Assembly: GCA_964568045.1 (NCBI GenBank)
Contig: CAZMOL010000036.1
Coordinates: forward strand, 1 to 16,757
DNA from: CAZDDA01 sp964568045
GTDB lineage: Bacteria > Bipolaricaulota > Bipolaricaulia > UBA7950 > UBA9294
Length of the DNA stretch: 16,757 nucleotides
Reading direction: 5' to 3'
Shown here: in pieces, positions 7,535 to 13,616 of the stretch
Layout: each line of letters starts with the position of its first letter
Position numbering within the stretch: position 1 is the stretch's first letter
Notes under the pieces: model-generated
The model's database searches: none
What the model was told of the DNA's origin: nothing
The model's input: the letters and a program-made list of their open reading frames with translations, nothing else
Position numbers and translations under genes: made by a program

Positions 7535-7936
7535 CTACTCATGCGGGAGAGTAATCGTTTGGCTGACAGGCGTCGAGACCTTTCCGGGTTCGCCCGCCTG
7601 TCGTGGCTTCTCCCTTACGGCCAGAGTGACCGAGGACTCACCTTCAATGGGATACTTAACCGTGATCACGGGAATGGTAACGGTCTTGGTTTCCTCTAGC
7701 GGCGTAAGGATGGTGACGTCGTCGCCGAAGGTCCACATGTACGCCTCGATCTCATCGCCGTCCGGGCTGGACGACGCAGAAGCGTTCAGCACGACCACAA
7801 GCGGCTCACCAGGCACCGTGTTGTAATTAACGATGAACGCCGCCTCAGGTGGAAGGTTGGGGAACAGGAAACATCCACCGACAGTGAGCGCGCCGAGGAG
7901 AATCAAAACCAGCCCATATCTTCGTAACTTTCTCAT
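7535..7936 (-). CDS. Lipoprotein with PKD-like domain
   Basis: A 133-residue predicted lipoprotein. A basic start (MRKLRRYG) is followed by a hydrophobic run and a lipobox-like TVGGC with the lipidated Cys at residue 22. The rest resembles a PKD (polycystic kidney disease) immunoglobulin-like domain: PPEAAFIVNYNTVPGEPLVV, then ASASSSPDGDEIEAYMWTFG (53-71), which matches the usual D/S-S-DG-I-x-x-Y-x-W-x-F-GD pattern. The domain usually mediates protein or carbohydrate contacts outside the cell. GGAGG sits 7 bases before the ATG. It is first in a two-gene unit with the glycine-rich exported protein downstream, so it may anchor or receive that protein; that is inference. Confidence 0.82.
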   Translation of the reverse strand: MRKLRRYGLVLILLGALTVGGCFLFPNLPPEAAFIVNYNTVPGEPLVVVLNASASSSPDGDEIEAYMWTFGDDVTILTPLEETKTVTIPVITVKYPIEGESSVTLAVREKPRQAGEPGKVSTPVSQTITLPHE

Positions 7937-7957
7937 AAGACCACCTCCTGTTCCTAT

Positions 7958-7978
7958 CCTAGCATGAGAGATGCTAGG
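7958..7978 (-). terminator. Hairpin after the hydantoinase operon
   Basis: CCTAGCAT (7958-7965) and ATGCTAGG (7971-7978) form a perfect 8-base-pair stem with a five-base loop, 10 bases downstream of the hydantoinase stop and 21 bases upstream of the lipoprotein ATG. No T-run follows on the minus strand, so it may act as a weak terminator, a processing site or a 3'-end stabiliser separating two transcription units. Confidence 0.35.
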
Positions 7979-7987
7979 CTGTGAAGT

Positions 7988-9343
7988 CTACGTCGCTTGC
8001 GGGATGTATCGGCCCCAGCCGGTCTCTCCGCAGAACTCGTTGTCGACAAATACGATACGGCCGCGGGAGACCGTCATCACGGGGCGGCCCACGATCTGGT
8101 GGCCCTCGTAGGGGTTGAAGTCGGTGCGCATGTGGAGCTTGTTGGCAGAGATCGTCCACTGACAAGCAGGGTCGATCAGGACAAGATCGGCGTCCGATCC
8201 GACGGCGATGGCTCCCTTGCGAGGATAGATCCTCAGCGCCTTGGCCGGGCCGGTGCTCAAAAGCTCCACCAGCCGCTCAAGGGATATCCTTCGCTGGAGT
8301 ACCCCGTCGCTGAGTAACAATGGGAGGAGGGTCTCTACGCCGGGAAGCCCGTACGGAAGATCGAGAAACGAACCGGTCCAACGTTTCTGATCGCGCGTGA
8401 ACGGGCAGTGATCAGTGGCGACCATGTCGATTGCTCCGGTGGAAAGTCCCTTCCACAGTGCTTGGCAATCGGTCTGTGTCCGCAGTGGCGGAGTCGCCGC
8501 GTACAGGTGGCCATCGGGTCTGGCGTACACCTGTTCATCGAGCAGGAGGTACTGTGGACAGGTCTCGGCGATGATTTTTCCACCAGCAGCGCGAGCGGCG
8601 AGCACGGCTTTCAAACCAAGCCCGGAAGAGACGTGGGCGATGCGTAGGCACACCCCGGTGTGCTGGGCAATCAGCGCTGCACGAGCGATTGCTTCTGCTT
8701 CACAGAGGGGAGGGCGCGACTGTGGCAACGAGTCGATGTCGAGCTTTCCTTGCGACTCGAGTGCATCGGTGAGGGCGTTGATGATGACGTCATTCTCGGC
8801 GTGGACCATCGCGCGTCCACCGTTGCGCGCGAGCGCAGTAAACGCGTGGAAGAGGGTACCGTCATCGCTCATCCGACCTGACCGAGAGTAGGTCATGTAG
8901 AACTTAAACGTGCGTATGCCCAGGTTGATGGCCTCCACAAGCTCCGTCTCGCGACCAGACTGCCACCCGATCACCTCTCCGTGCAGGGTGTAATCGATCG
9001 CTGCTTTGGCGGCGGTTTTCAATCGGGCCTCGATCTCCTCGGGAAGGGAGGTCTCAGGTGCTCCGACCGAGAAATCGGCGATCGTGGTGACGCCGCCGCA
9101 GGCAGCGGCAATTGTGCCCGAGAGGAAATCGTCGCTCGATCGGCTTCCGCGCACGGGAAGTTCCATGTGGGTGTGGGCATCGATTACGCCGGGAAGGACG
9201 ATCAGGCCTGTGGCGTCGATTTCGCGATGTCCGGAGAGTCCCGGTGCAAGTGCGCTGATGTTCTCGCCGTCAATGCCTATGTCCGTCTTGGCTGTGCCCT
9301 GCGGGGTAACGACGGTTCCGTCCTTGATGATGAGCTCAGGCAT
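7988..9343 (-). CDS. Hydantoinase/dihydropyrimidinase-family cyclic amidase
   Basis: A binuclear-metal amidohydrolase that opens cyclic amides such as hydantoins, dihydropyrimidines or allantoin. In 451 residues it has the complete metal set: DAHTH (H57, H59), the lysine that is carboxylated in this family (FKFYM, K147), H181 in HAEN, H237 in HVSS and D311 in DHCPF. The C-terminal return strand GKPxxTVSRGRIVF-like segment (about 419-432) is also present. The start is ATG 9343, because the family N-terminus (MPELIIKDGTVVTP) begins there; it overlaps the FAD-subunit gene by 8 bases. An upstream in-frame extension to 9412 lies inside that gene and is unlikely. As the last gene of a molybdenum-hydroxylase operon it probably hydrolyses the hydroxylated heterocycle. 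Dihydroorotase is less likely given this context. Confidence 0.9.
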   Translation of the reverse strand: MPELIIKDGTVVTPQGTAKTDIGIDGENISALAPGLSGHREIDATGLIVLPGVIDAHTHMELPVRGSRSSDDFLSGTIAAACGGVTTIADFSVGAPETSLPEEIEARLKTAAKAAIDYTLHGEVIGWQSGRETELVEAINLGIRTFKFYMTYSRSGRMSDDGTLFHAFTALARNGGRAMVHAENDVIINALTDALESQGKLDIDSLPQSRPPLCEAEAIARAALIAQHTGVCLRIAHVSSGLGLKAVLAARAAGGKIIAETCPQYLLLDEQVYARPDGHLYAATPPLRTQTDCQALWKGLSTGAIDMVATDHCPFTRDQKRWTGSFLDLPYGLPGVETLLPLLLSDGVLQRRISLERLVELLSTGPAKALRIYPRKGAIAVGSDADLVLIDPACQWTISANKLHMRTDFNPYEGHQIVGRPVMTVSRGRIVFVDNEFCGETGWGRYIPQAT

Positions 9344-10181
9344 GCATCGCCTCTTCGAGGAAACGGGCAAGCAGATCGCCGATGACCGCCCGCCGGTAAT
9401 CGGCGCTCGCACGGATGTCGTCGATCGGAGACACCGATTGCGCGGCGAGGTCCCGCGCCTCGGCGATGAGCGATTCGGTCAATCGTTCGCCGTTCAGACA
9501 CGTTTCCACTTGTCTCAACCGAAGCGGCGTGGGGGCCACTGAACCGGCAGCCAGTCGGATTTCCTCGACCATCCCAGCCCGCATCCACAGCAGCGCTCCC
9601 AGGGACGCGATGGCAATGGTCAGTGCCTTGCGCCGTCCCACTTTATGGAAGAATGGCGTGAATTGGACGTTGGGAACGGGGATCGATAGCGCACGAAGGA
9701 ATTCGCCCTTTGCCAAGGCGGTCTTCCCGGGACCGAGGAAGAACGTCTCAAGGGGCAGTTGTCGTTCTCTCTGCGATCCCTCAAGGATGACTTCCGCCTC
9801 GTACAGAAGGAGCGGGATCGCGCTGTCCGCCGCCGGCGAAGCGTTGACCACATTTCCGCCGAGTGTTCCCCGATTGCGGATCTGGACCGCGCCGAGTTTA
9901 CAAAGAACGATCGAAAGCAGCGGCAGGTGCTCCCTGATGACGTCTGAAGCAAGGAGTTCGCTTTCGGTGACGACGGCGCCGATTTCGATACGGCCGTCCG
10001 TCTCCCGTATCTCACGTAGCGAAGCGAGTTCGGAGATGTCGAGCAAGAGCGTCGGTGACACGAGCCCGCTGCGCATCTTCACCAGCAGGTCGGTCCCGCC
10101 ACAGAGGATCATCGCCCCGGGCTTATCCAAGTGCGCCAAAAGCTCTTCGGTTGAGTTAACCTTCAAGTATTGCAGGCTCAT
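9336..10181 (-). CDS. Xanthine dehydrogenase-type FAD subunit (CoxM/XdhB-like)
   Basis: The medium, FAD-binding subunit of a molybdenum hydroxylase of the xanthine dehydrogenase/CO dehydrogenase family, passing electrons from the 2Fe-2S subunit to its acceptor. It has 281 residues. FAD contacts are visible as ILCGGTDLLVKM (25-36; usual form AGGTDLL) and RNRGTLGGNVVNASPAADSA (about 102-121; usual form TIGGNIxNASPxxD). The C-terminal CO-dehydrogenase flavoprotein region follows (about 175-275). I chose ATG 10181 because the conserved N-terminus begins there; it overlaps the end of the upstream nucleotidyltransferase gene by 26 bases. A longer frame to 10253 would add 24 residues encoded within that gene. 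It would need a molybdopterin-binding large subunit, which is absent from this operon. Confidence 0.92.
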   Translation of the reverse strand: MSLQYLKVNSTEELLAHLDKPGAMILCGGTDLLVKMRSGLVSPTLLLDISELASLREIRETDGRIEIGAVVTESELLASDVIREHLPLLSIVLCKLGAVQIRNRGTLGGNVVNASPAADSAIPLLLYEAEVILEGSQRERQLPLETFFLGPGKTALAKGEFLRALSIPVPNVQFTPFFHKVGRRKALTIAIASLGALLWMRAGMVEEIRLAAGSVAPTPLRLRQVETCLNGERLTESLIAEARDLAAQSVSPIDDIRASADYRRAVIGDLLARFLEEAMHA

Positions 10182-10761
10182 ACGTCTCTTCTTCCTCGCG
10201 AAGGTCTTCCGGCCGATCGATGTCACGGATTGCGCCTTGGTCGTCCACCTCAACCAAGACGAGCTCCTCTGCGTGCGAACTAATGTATCGCCGCGCCCCC
10301 ACGTCCCCCGTCAATGTCGGTAGAAGCTCCTGGAAGCAAGAGCGATGAAGGAAGACCGGAAAGCCTCGCTGCCCACGGCGACTCGGAGCCGCAATCCGCG
10401 CGCCCTGCTTTGCCCGTTGGATCACCGCGCGGATCGTCTCTGCCCTCACGGTCGGCATGTCGGCGTGGAAGATGAGGACCCCTTGCGCAGCGGGAGAAAC
10501 CGATTCGATGCCGCGGATCAAAGAACCGGCCATTCCGGTTTCGTAACGAGGGTTTATAACCACCCGGCAGCCGGTGAAATCAACTTGGGCTTGAACCATC
10601 TCGGCGGCGTGGCCGAGAACGACAACGATGTCCTTGATGCCTGCTTCCTTTATCGTGTGAATTACCCGCGTCAATGCCTGCTCGCCGTCGATCGGGACGA
10701 GTGGCTTGATCGTTCCCAGACGCTCTCCCCGTCCCGCGGCAAGAACGATCGCCTCGATCAT
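10156..10761 (-). CDS. MocA-like molybdenum cofactor nucleotidyltransferase
   Basis: A 201-residue NTP-transferase of the MobA/MocA group. MocA joins CTP to molybdopterin to make the cytosine dinucleotide cofactor that xanthine dehydrogenase-family enzymes use. Signatures are LAAGRGERLGTIKPLVPI (7-24, the nucleotide-binding loop with its Lys) and the metal-binding HADMPTV (99-105), plus RRGQRGFPVFL further on. The ATG at 10761 overlaps the TGA of the 2Fe-2S gene (ATGA, four bases). The open frame extends further upstream to 11100, but that part is the shadow of the 2Fe-2S gene. Its place between two hydroxylase subunit genes supports MocA over MobA (GTP, guanine dinucleotide) or a sugar-nucleotide enzyme. 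The choice of nucleotide is inference. Confidence 0.88.
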   Translation of the reverse strand: MIEAIVLAAGRGERLGTIKPLVPIDGEQALTRVIHTIKEAGIKDIVVVLGHAAEMVQAQVDFTGCRVVINPRYETGMAGSLIRGIESVSPAAQGVLIFHADMPTVRAETIRAVIQRAKQGARIAAPSRRGQRGFPVFLHRSCFQELLPTLTGDVGARRYISSHAEELVLVEVDDQGAIRDIDRPEDLREEEETYEPAILEG

Positions 10762-11228
10762 CTCTCCTCCCGCAACCGTTCCGCCGCAGCGCGCACGGCT
10801 TCGACGATCTTGGTGTAGCCGGTACAGCGGCACAGATTCCCCTCCAGCGCAGTGAGGATCTCCTCGTCGGTTGGATCTGGATTTTCTTGCAGGAGTGCAA
10901 CAGTCGACATGATGAACCCGGGGGTACAGAAACCGCACTGGACGCTGCCTTTCTCCACGAACGCCTGCTGAATCGGATGCAGCGCCCCGCCCTGCGCGAG
11001 CCCTTCGATCGTGAGCACCGATTTTCCGTCGACCTGAGGGGCGAGCACGAGACAGGAATTGACCGCGCGTCCATCGATCAGCACGGTACAGGCGCCGCAC
11101 TCTCCCTCACCGCAGCCCTCCTTGGTGCCGGTGAGGGCAAGATCCTCGCGCAATAGGTCCAAAAGACGTGTTTGCGCGTCGGTCACACGCTCGACTTGCC
11201 TTCCGTTGACGGTGAATCGGATCTTCAT
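10758..11228 (-). CDS. Xanthine dehydrogenase-type 2Fe-2S subunit (CoxS/XdhC-like)
   Basis: The small electron-transfer subunit of a molybdenum hydroxylase. In 156 residues, the usual family length, it carries an N-terminal plant-type ferredoxin domain with cluster ligands C39, C44, C47 and C59 (block GCGEGECGACTVLIDG). A C-terminal helical domain holds the second cluster: C98 and C101 (QCGFCTPG), C133 and C135 (NLCRCTGY). All eight ligands are present, so it looks functional. The ATG at 11228 overlaps the TGA of the PLP enzyme gene by four bases, and its own stop overlaps the nucleotidyltransferase start the same way, so translation of the three is coupled. Confidence 0.95.
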   Translation of the reverse strand: MKIRFTVNGRQVERVTDAQTRLLDLLREDLALTGTKEGCGEGECGACTVLIDGRAVNSCLVLAPQVDGKSVLTIEGLAQGGALHPIQQAFVEKGSVQCGFCTPGFIMSTVALLQENPDPTDEEILTALEGNLCRCTGYTKIVEAVRAAAERLREER

Positions 11229-12463
11229 AACTTTTCCTTCACCGCCTCAAGCGACGGCTCCACGTGAATGGGGGCTTCCACGATTTTGCGCGCAGCGGCA
11301 ACGTCCTTGAGACCATTTCCGGTGACCATCAGTGCAACACTCTTCCCGGTCAAACCTCCTGATTTGGCCAATTCTACTGCACCGGCAAACGCAGCGGCTC
11401 CGGCCGGTTCGGCAAAGACACCGGTCCTTTTCGCCAGAACAGCGATCGCTCCCATTATTTGCTGATCGCTCACCGTCACAAAGTACCCGCCGTTTCTTGC
11501 CACATAGGTGACCGCTTTGACAATGTCGCGCGGCTTTCCGACACAGATGCTGTCAGCAACAGTCTCTGCCTCAATGTCCTCGATGACCACGTCAGTTCCA
11601 TCGTAGCGATCGAACGCCTTGGCAATCGGGGCCGCGCCTTCCGCCTGCACTCCGATGACCTGAGGGAGCCGGTCGATCAACCCGAGGCGTTGCAGCTCGT
11701 CGAACCCCTTACAGAGGCCGCTGATCACCGAGCCGTCTCCGACGCCGACAAGGACAACGTCCGGCACATCCCAGCCGAGCTGCTCGGCCAGCTCGAGTGC
11801 GCCGGTCTTCTTCCCCTCGACCAGGTACGGATTGACCGCGGCCGATCGGTTGTACCAACCGAACGCCTCGGCGGCCTCGGAAGCCAGATCGTAGGCCACG
11901 TCGTAGGAGCCATGCACCAAGAAGACCTTGGCCCCGTAGATGAGCAATTGCGCGACCTTCGCCTCCGGGGCGGTGCGGGGCACAAAGATGATCGTTTCAA
12001 GATCCGTTGCGGCGGCAAAACCGGCGAGCGAGCTTGCCGCGTTTCCCGTGGAGGCGCACGTGACGACCTGCTTTTCCTTCTCTTGCGCTTTGATAACCAC
12101 AACGGAACTGGCCCGGTCCTTGTAGGACGCGGTCGGGTTTTGGCCGTCGTCCTTGATGAGAAGCGCGTTCAGGCCGTAGTCTGAAGCGAGATCGGCAAAC
12201 GCATACACAGGCGTCCAGCCGACTCGAAGCGGCTGGATAAAGCGTCGATCTTCGATCGGAAGAAGAGGCAGGTAACGCCACATCGAGCGCTCGTCTTCGC
12301 TACGGAAGTGTTCCTTCGTGAGGGTTCGTTTTAGAGACTCGTAATCGTAGAGCACCTCGAGCGTACCTCGCCGCGGTCCGCACACAGAACAGGTGTATTC
12401 CACCTCATCTGGCGCGTACATCGTGCCGCAGCTGATGCAACGAAACGAAACGATTCGTCCCAT
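11225..12463 (-). CDS. Threonine synthase-like PLP enzyme
   Basis: A fold-type II PLP enzyme of the threonine synthase family, 412 residues. An N-terminal zinc-ribbon-like segment has C9, C12, C25 and C28 (CISCG ... CSVCG). The PLP lysine lies in NPTASYKDRAS (about K115), followed by the substrate loop TCASTGNAASSLAG (about 135-148) and the phosphate-binding glycine loop VGVGDGSVISG (about 239-249). The canonical threonine synthase signature is NPTGSFKDR, so Ala for Gly and Tyr for Phe are departures. It is first in an operon with molybdenum-hydroxylase subunits, not with homoserine kinase or dehydrogenase. A catabolic lyase or another beta-replacement reaction is therefore as likely as threonine synthesis. 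I chose ATG 12463 because a candidate -10 box at 12497-12502 lies downstream of the longer start at 12529. Confidence 0.88.
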   Translation of the reverse strand: MGRIVSFRCISCGTMYAPDEVEYTCSVCGPRRGTLEVLYDYESLKRTLTKEHFRSEDERSMWRYLPLLPIEDRRFIQPLRVGWTPVYAFADLASDYGLNALLIKDDGQNPTASYKDRASSVVVIKAQEKEKQVVTCASTGNAASSLAGFAAATDLETIIFVPRTAPEAKVAQLLIYGAKVFLVHGSYDVAYDLASEAAEAFGWYNRSAAVNPYLVEGKKTGALELAEQLGWDVPDVVLVGVGDGSVISGLCKGFDELQRLGLIDRLPQVIGVQAEGAAPIAKAFDRYDGTDVVIEDIEAETVADSICVGKPRDIVKAVTYVARNGGYFVTVSDQQIMGAIAVLAKRTGVFAEPAGAAAFAGAVELAKSGGLTGKSVALMVTGNGLKDVAAARKIVEAPIHVEPSLEAVKEKL

Positions 12464-12496
12464 TCCTTTAATGTCTCCTTGCAACACAACCGCCTC

Positions 12497-12505
12497 ATAA
12501 TACCA
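12497..12505 (-). promoter_or_regulatory. Candidate extended -10 for the hydroxylase operon
   Basis: The minus strand reads TGG followed by TATTAT, an extended -10. Transcription would start near 12490, giving a leader of about 27 bases with AAGGAG eleven bases before the ATG at 12463. A T-run lies just upstream. No convincing -35 is seen. Confidence 0.4.
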
Positions 12506-12588
12506 AAAAATTCCGGGGACGCGTACCATGATCCTTCAAGGAACAGACTGAAACGAGAGCTATGCCTATCGAGTTCATGGAGGGAGTG

Positions 12589-12612
12589 GAATCACGGATC
12601 GTTTGAATCACG
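12589..12612 (+). repeat. Direct repeat GAATCACG, 16-base period
   Basis: GAATCACG occurs at 12589-12596 and again at 12605-12612, exactly 16 bases apart, just upstream of the candidate promoter of the SNF2 operon. It may be a regulator binding site. Confidence 0.4.
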
Positions 12613-12620
12613 ATCTCGTG
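12609..12620. promoter_or_regulatory. Operator-like palindrome
   Basis: CACGATCTCGTG is a 5+2+5 inverted repeat. It overlaps the second GAATCACG copy and the TG of the candidate extended -10, a placement fitting a repressor site. Function is inferred from position only. Confidence 0.35.
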
Positions 12621-12627
12621 TTATCAT
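12619..12627 (+). promoter_or_regulatory. Candidate extended -10 for the SNF2 operon
   Basis: TGT plus TATCAT fits an extended -10, about 95 bases before the first ATG of the operon at 12723. No -35 lies at standard spacing. A transcript starting near 12634 would exclude the longer in-frame start at 12633. Confidence 0.35.
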
Positions 12628-12722
12628 AGGCCATGTGCTGTAGAAAGTTCACCAATGGACAAGGAGGAACTCTACAACCTAACCGGACACCGAAATCCGC
12701 ATCATCGAGGGAGCAAAGCAAG

Positions 12723-12854
12723 ATGCCTGACGCTTCCGACGTCCTTGCCGGCGAGATCATCGAAGACCTCCAATCCGCCCTCGAAGAACTCCAAGCCATA
12801 TCCGACGACCTCGCGGTGACACCAGGAGCGCAAGAAGGAGACAGTGCCGTATGA
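12723..12854 (+). CDS. Small acidic helical protein, first gene of SNF2 operon
   Basis: A 43-residue acidic peptide whose residues 4-31 (for example EIIEDLQSALEELQAISDDL) should form one amphipathic, coiled-coil-like helix. Its stop overlaps the start of the next gene in ATGA, so the two are translationally coupled, which supports a real gene. GGGAG lies about nine bases before the ATG. An in-frame ATG at 12633 would make 73 residues, but the added part is low in complexity and lies at the predicted transcription start. I recognise no family. It may be a small partner subunit of the HhH or SNF2 protein; type I restriction loci contain comparable short helices. Confidence 0.55.
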   Translation: MPDASDVLAGEIIEDLQSALEELQAISDDLAVTPGAQEGDSAV

Positions 12855-13615
12855 CTCTCATCATTGTCGGGGGCGTCGTTGGCTTCATCCTGCTGCTCGC
12901 GTTTGTCCCGAAGATGATCGAGGAGAGCCGGATCATGTCGAAGGCTCGCGAGGACTACCTGCGATGCCGAGGGACACACCATGCCAGACAGCTTCAATCC
13001 GCCATCAAGAGACATGAGGATTCACTACGCCTTCTGCACCGGAGGCGAGATGAGATCGCATCCGAGCTCCGGACCATGAACCAACAGACAGATGCGGAGC
13101 TTCTACGGGCTCTTACGATTCATCTGATTAACACGAGATTCACAGAGATCCCTGGGATCGGTACGAAGCTAAAGGACCGCATTGTACGGACGTGTTTCGA
13201 CGGCACTCTCGAAAGCCTGCTTCGATCTCAGCGCGCCCACGGTGTGGGGCAGGAAAAGGCAGCGGCGATTCGTAGCTGGGTCTATCGAATGAAGCAAACG
13301 TTGCCCAAGCTTCTCGACAAAGACTTCCCTGGCAAGCCCGACATTATAGAGAAGCAGAGGGCGAAACGTGAGCAACTCAGCGAGCAGCGCGATGATTTGA
13401 CTAAAGCGGTCTCGTCCCGCGAACGAGTCATAGCTGACGCTCGCAAAGGCTTGGTAGCTCTGGAAGCAGTAGCGGTCTCGGACTTCCGAGAAGCACTGCG
13501 CGGCGACCACAAAGCATCTGAGAAGATAGCACACTACGCGGTTGGATCTTTTGCGGAATGGGAGCGTATGCCAAGGTGGTTCGCGGCTATTCTCGCTGAG
13601 CCGGGGGAGGAGTGA
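12851..13615 (+). CDS. Membrane-anchored coiled-coil protein with helix-hairpin-helix
   Basis: A 254-residue protein of unknown function. Residues 3-20 (LIIVGGVVGFILLLAFVP) form one N-terminal membrane segment followed by Lys/Arg-rich sequence, so the bulk should face the cytoplasm. A coiled coil at about 42-78 leads to a helix-hairpin-helix-type DNA-binding region at about 97-145, with the two hairpins EIPGIGTKLKDRI and AHGVGQEKAAAI. A second coiled coil (about 165-205) and a short helical tail follow. HhH repeats bind DNA backbone non-specifically in repair and uptake proteins. It starts within the stop of the small gene (AAGGAG 10 bases upstream) and ends one base before the SNF2 ATG, so the three are one unit. 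A membrane-tethered DNA-binding partner of the ATPase is the simplest reading, but unproven. Confidence 0.8.
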   Translation: MTLIIVGGVVGFILLLAFVPKMIEESRIMSKAREDYLRCRGTHHARQLQSAIKRHEDSLRLLHRRRDEIASELRTMNQQTDAELLRALTIHLINTRFTEIPGIGTKLKDRIVRTCFDGTLESLLRSQRAHGVGQEKAAAIRSWVYRMKQTLPKLLDKDFPGKPDIIEKQRAKREQLSEQRDDLTKAVSSRERVIADARKGLVALEAVAVSDFREALRGDHKASEKIAHYAVGSFAEWERMPRWFAAILAEPGEE

Positions 13616-13616
13616 C

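Noticed and set aside
9415..10323. A 302-residue plus-strand open frame.
   Set aside because: It is antisense to the FAD subunit and MocA-like genes, is Ser/Arg-rich and shows no domain.
10156..11100. A 314-residue version of the nucleotidyltransferase with an Arg-rich N-terminus.
   Set aside because: The extra part lies entirely within the 2Fe-2S gene in another frame; the family N-terminus begins at the ATG at 10761.
12660..12667. A strong Shine-Dalgarno match (AAGGAGG region) as the start site of the first gene of the SNF2 operon.
   Set aside because: No start codon lies within a usable distance downstream; the next in-frame ATG is at 12723.
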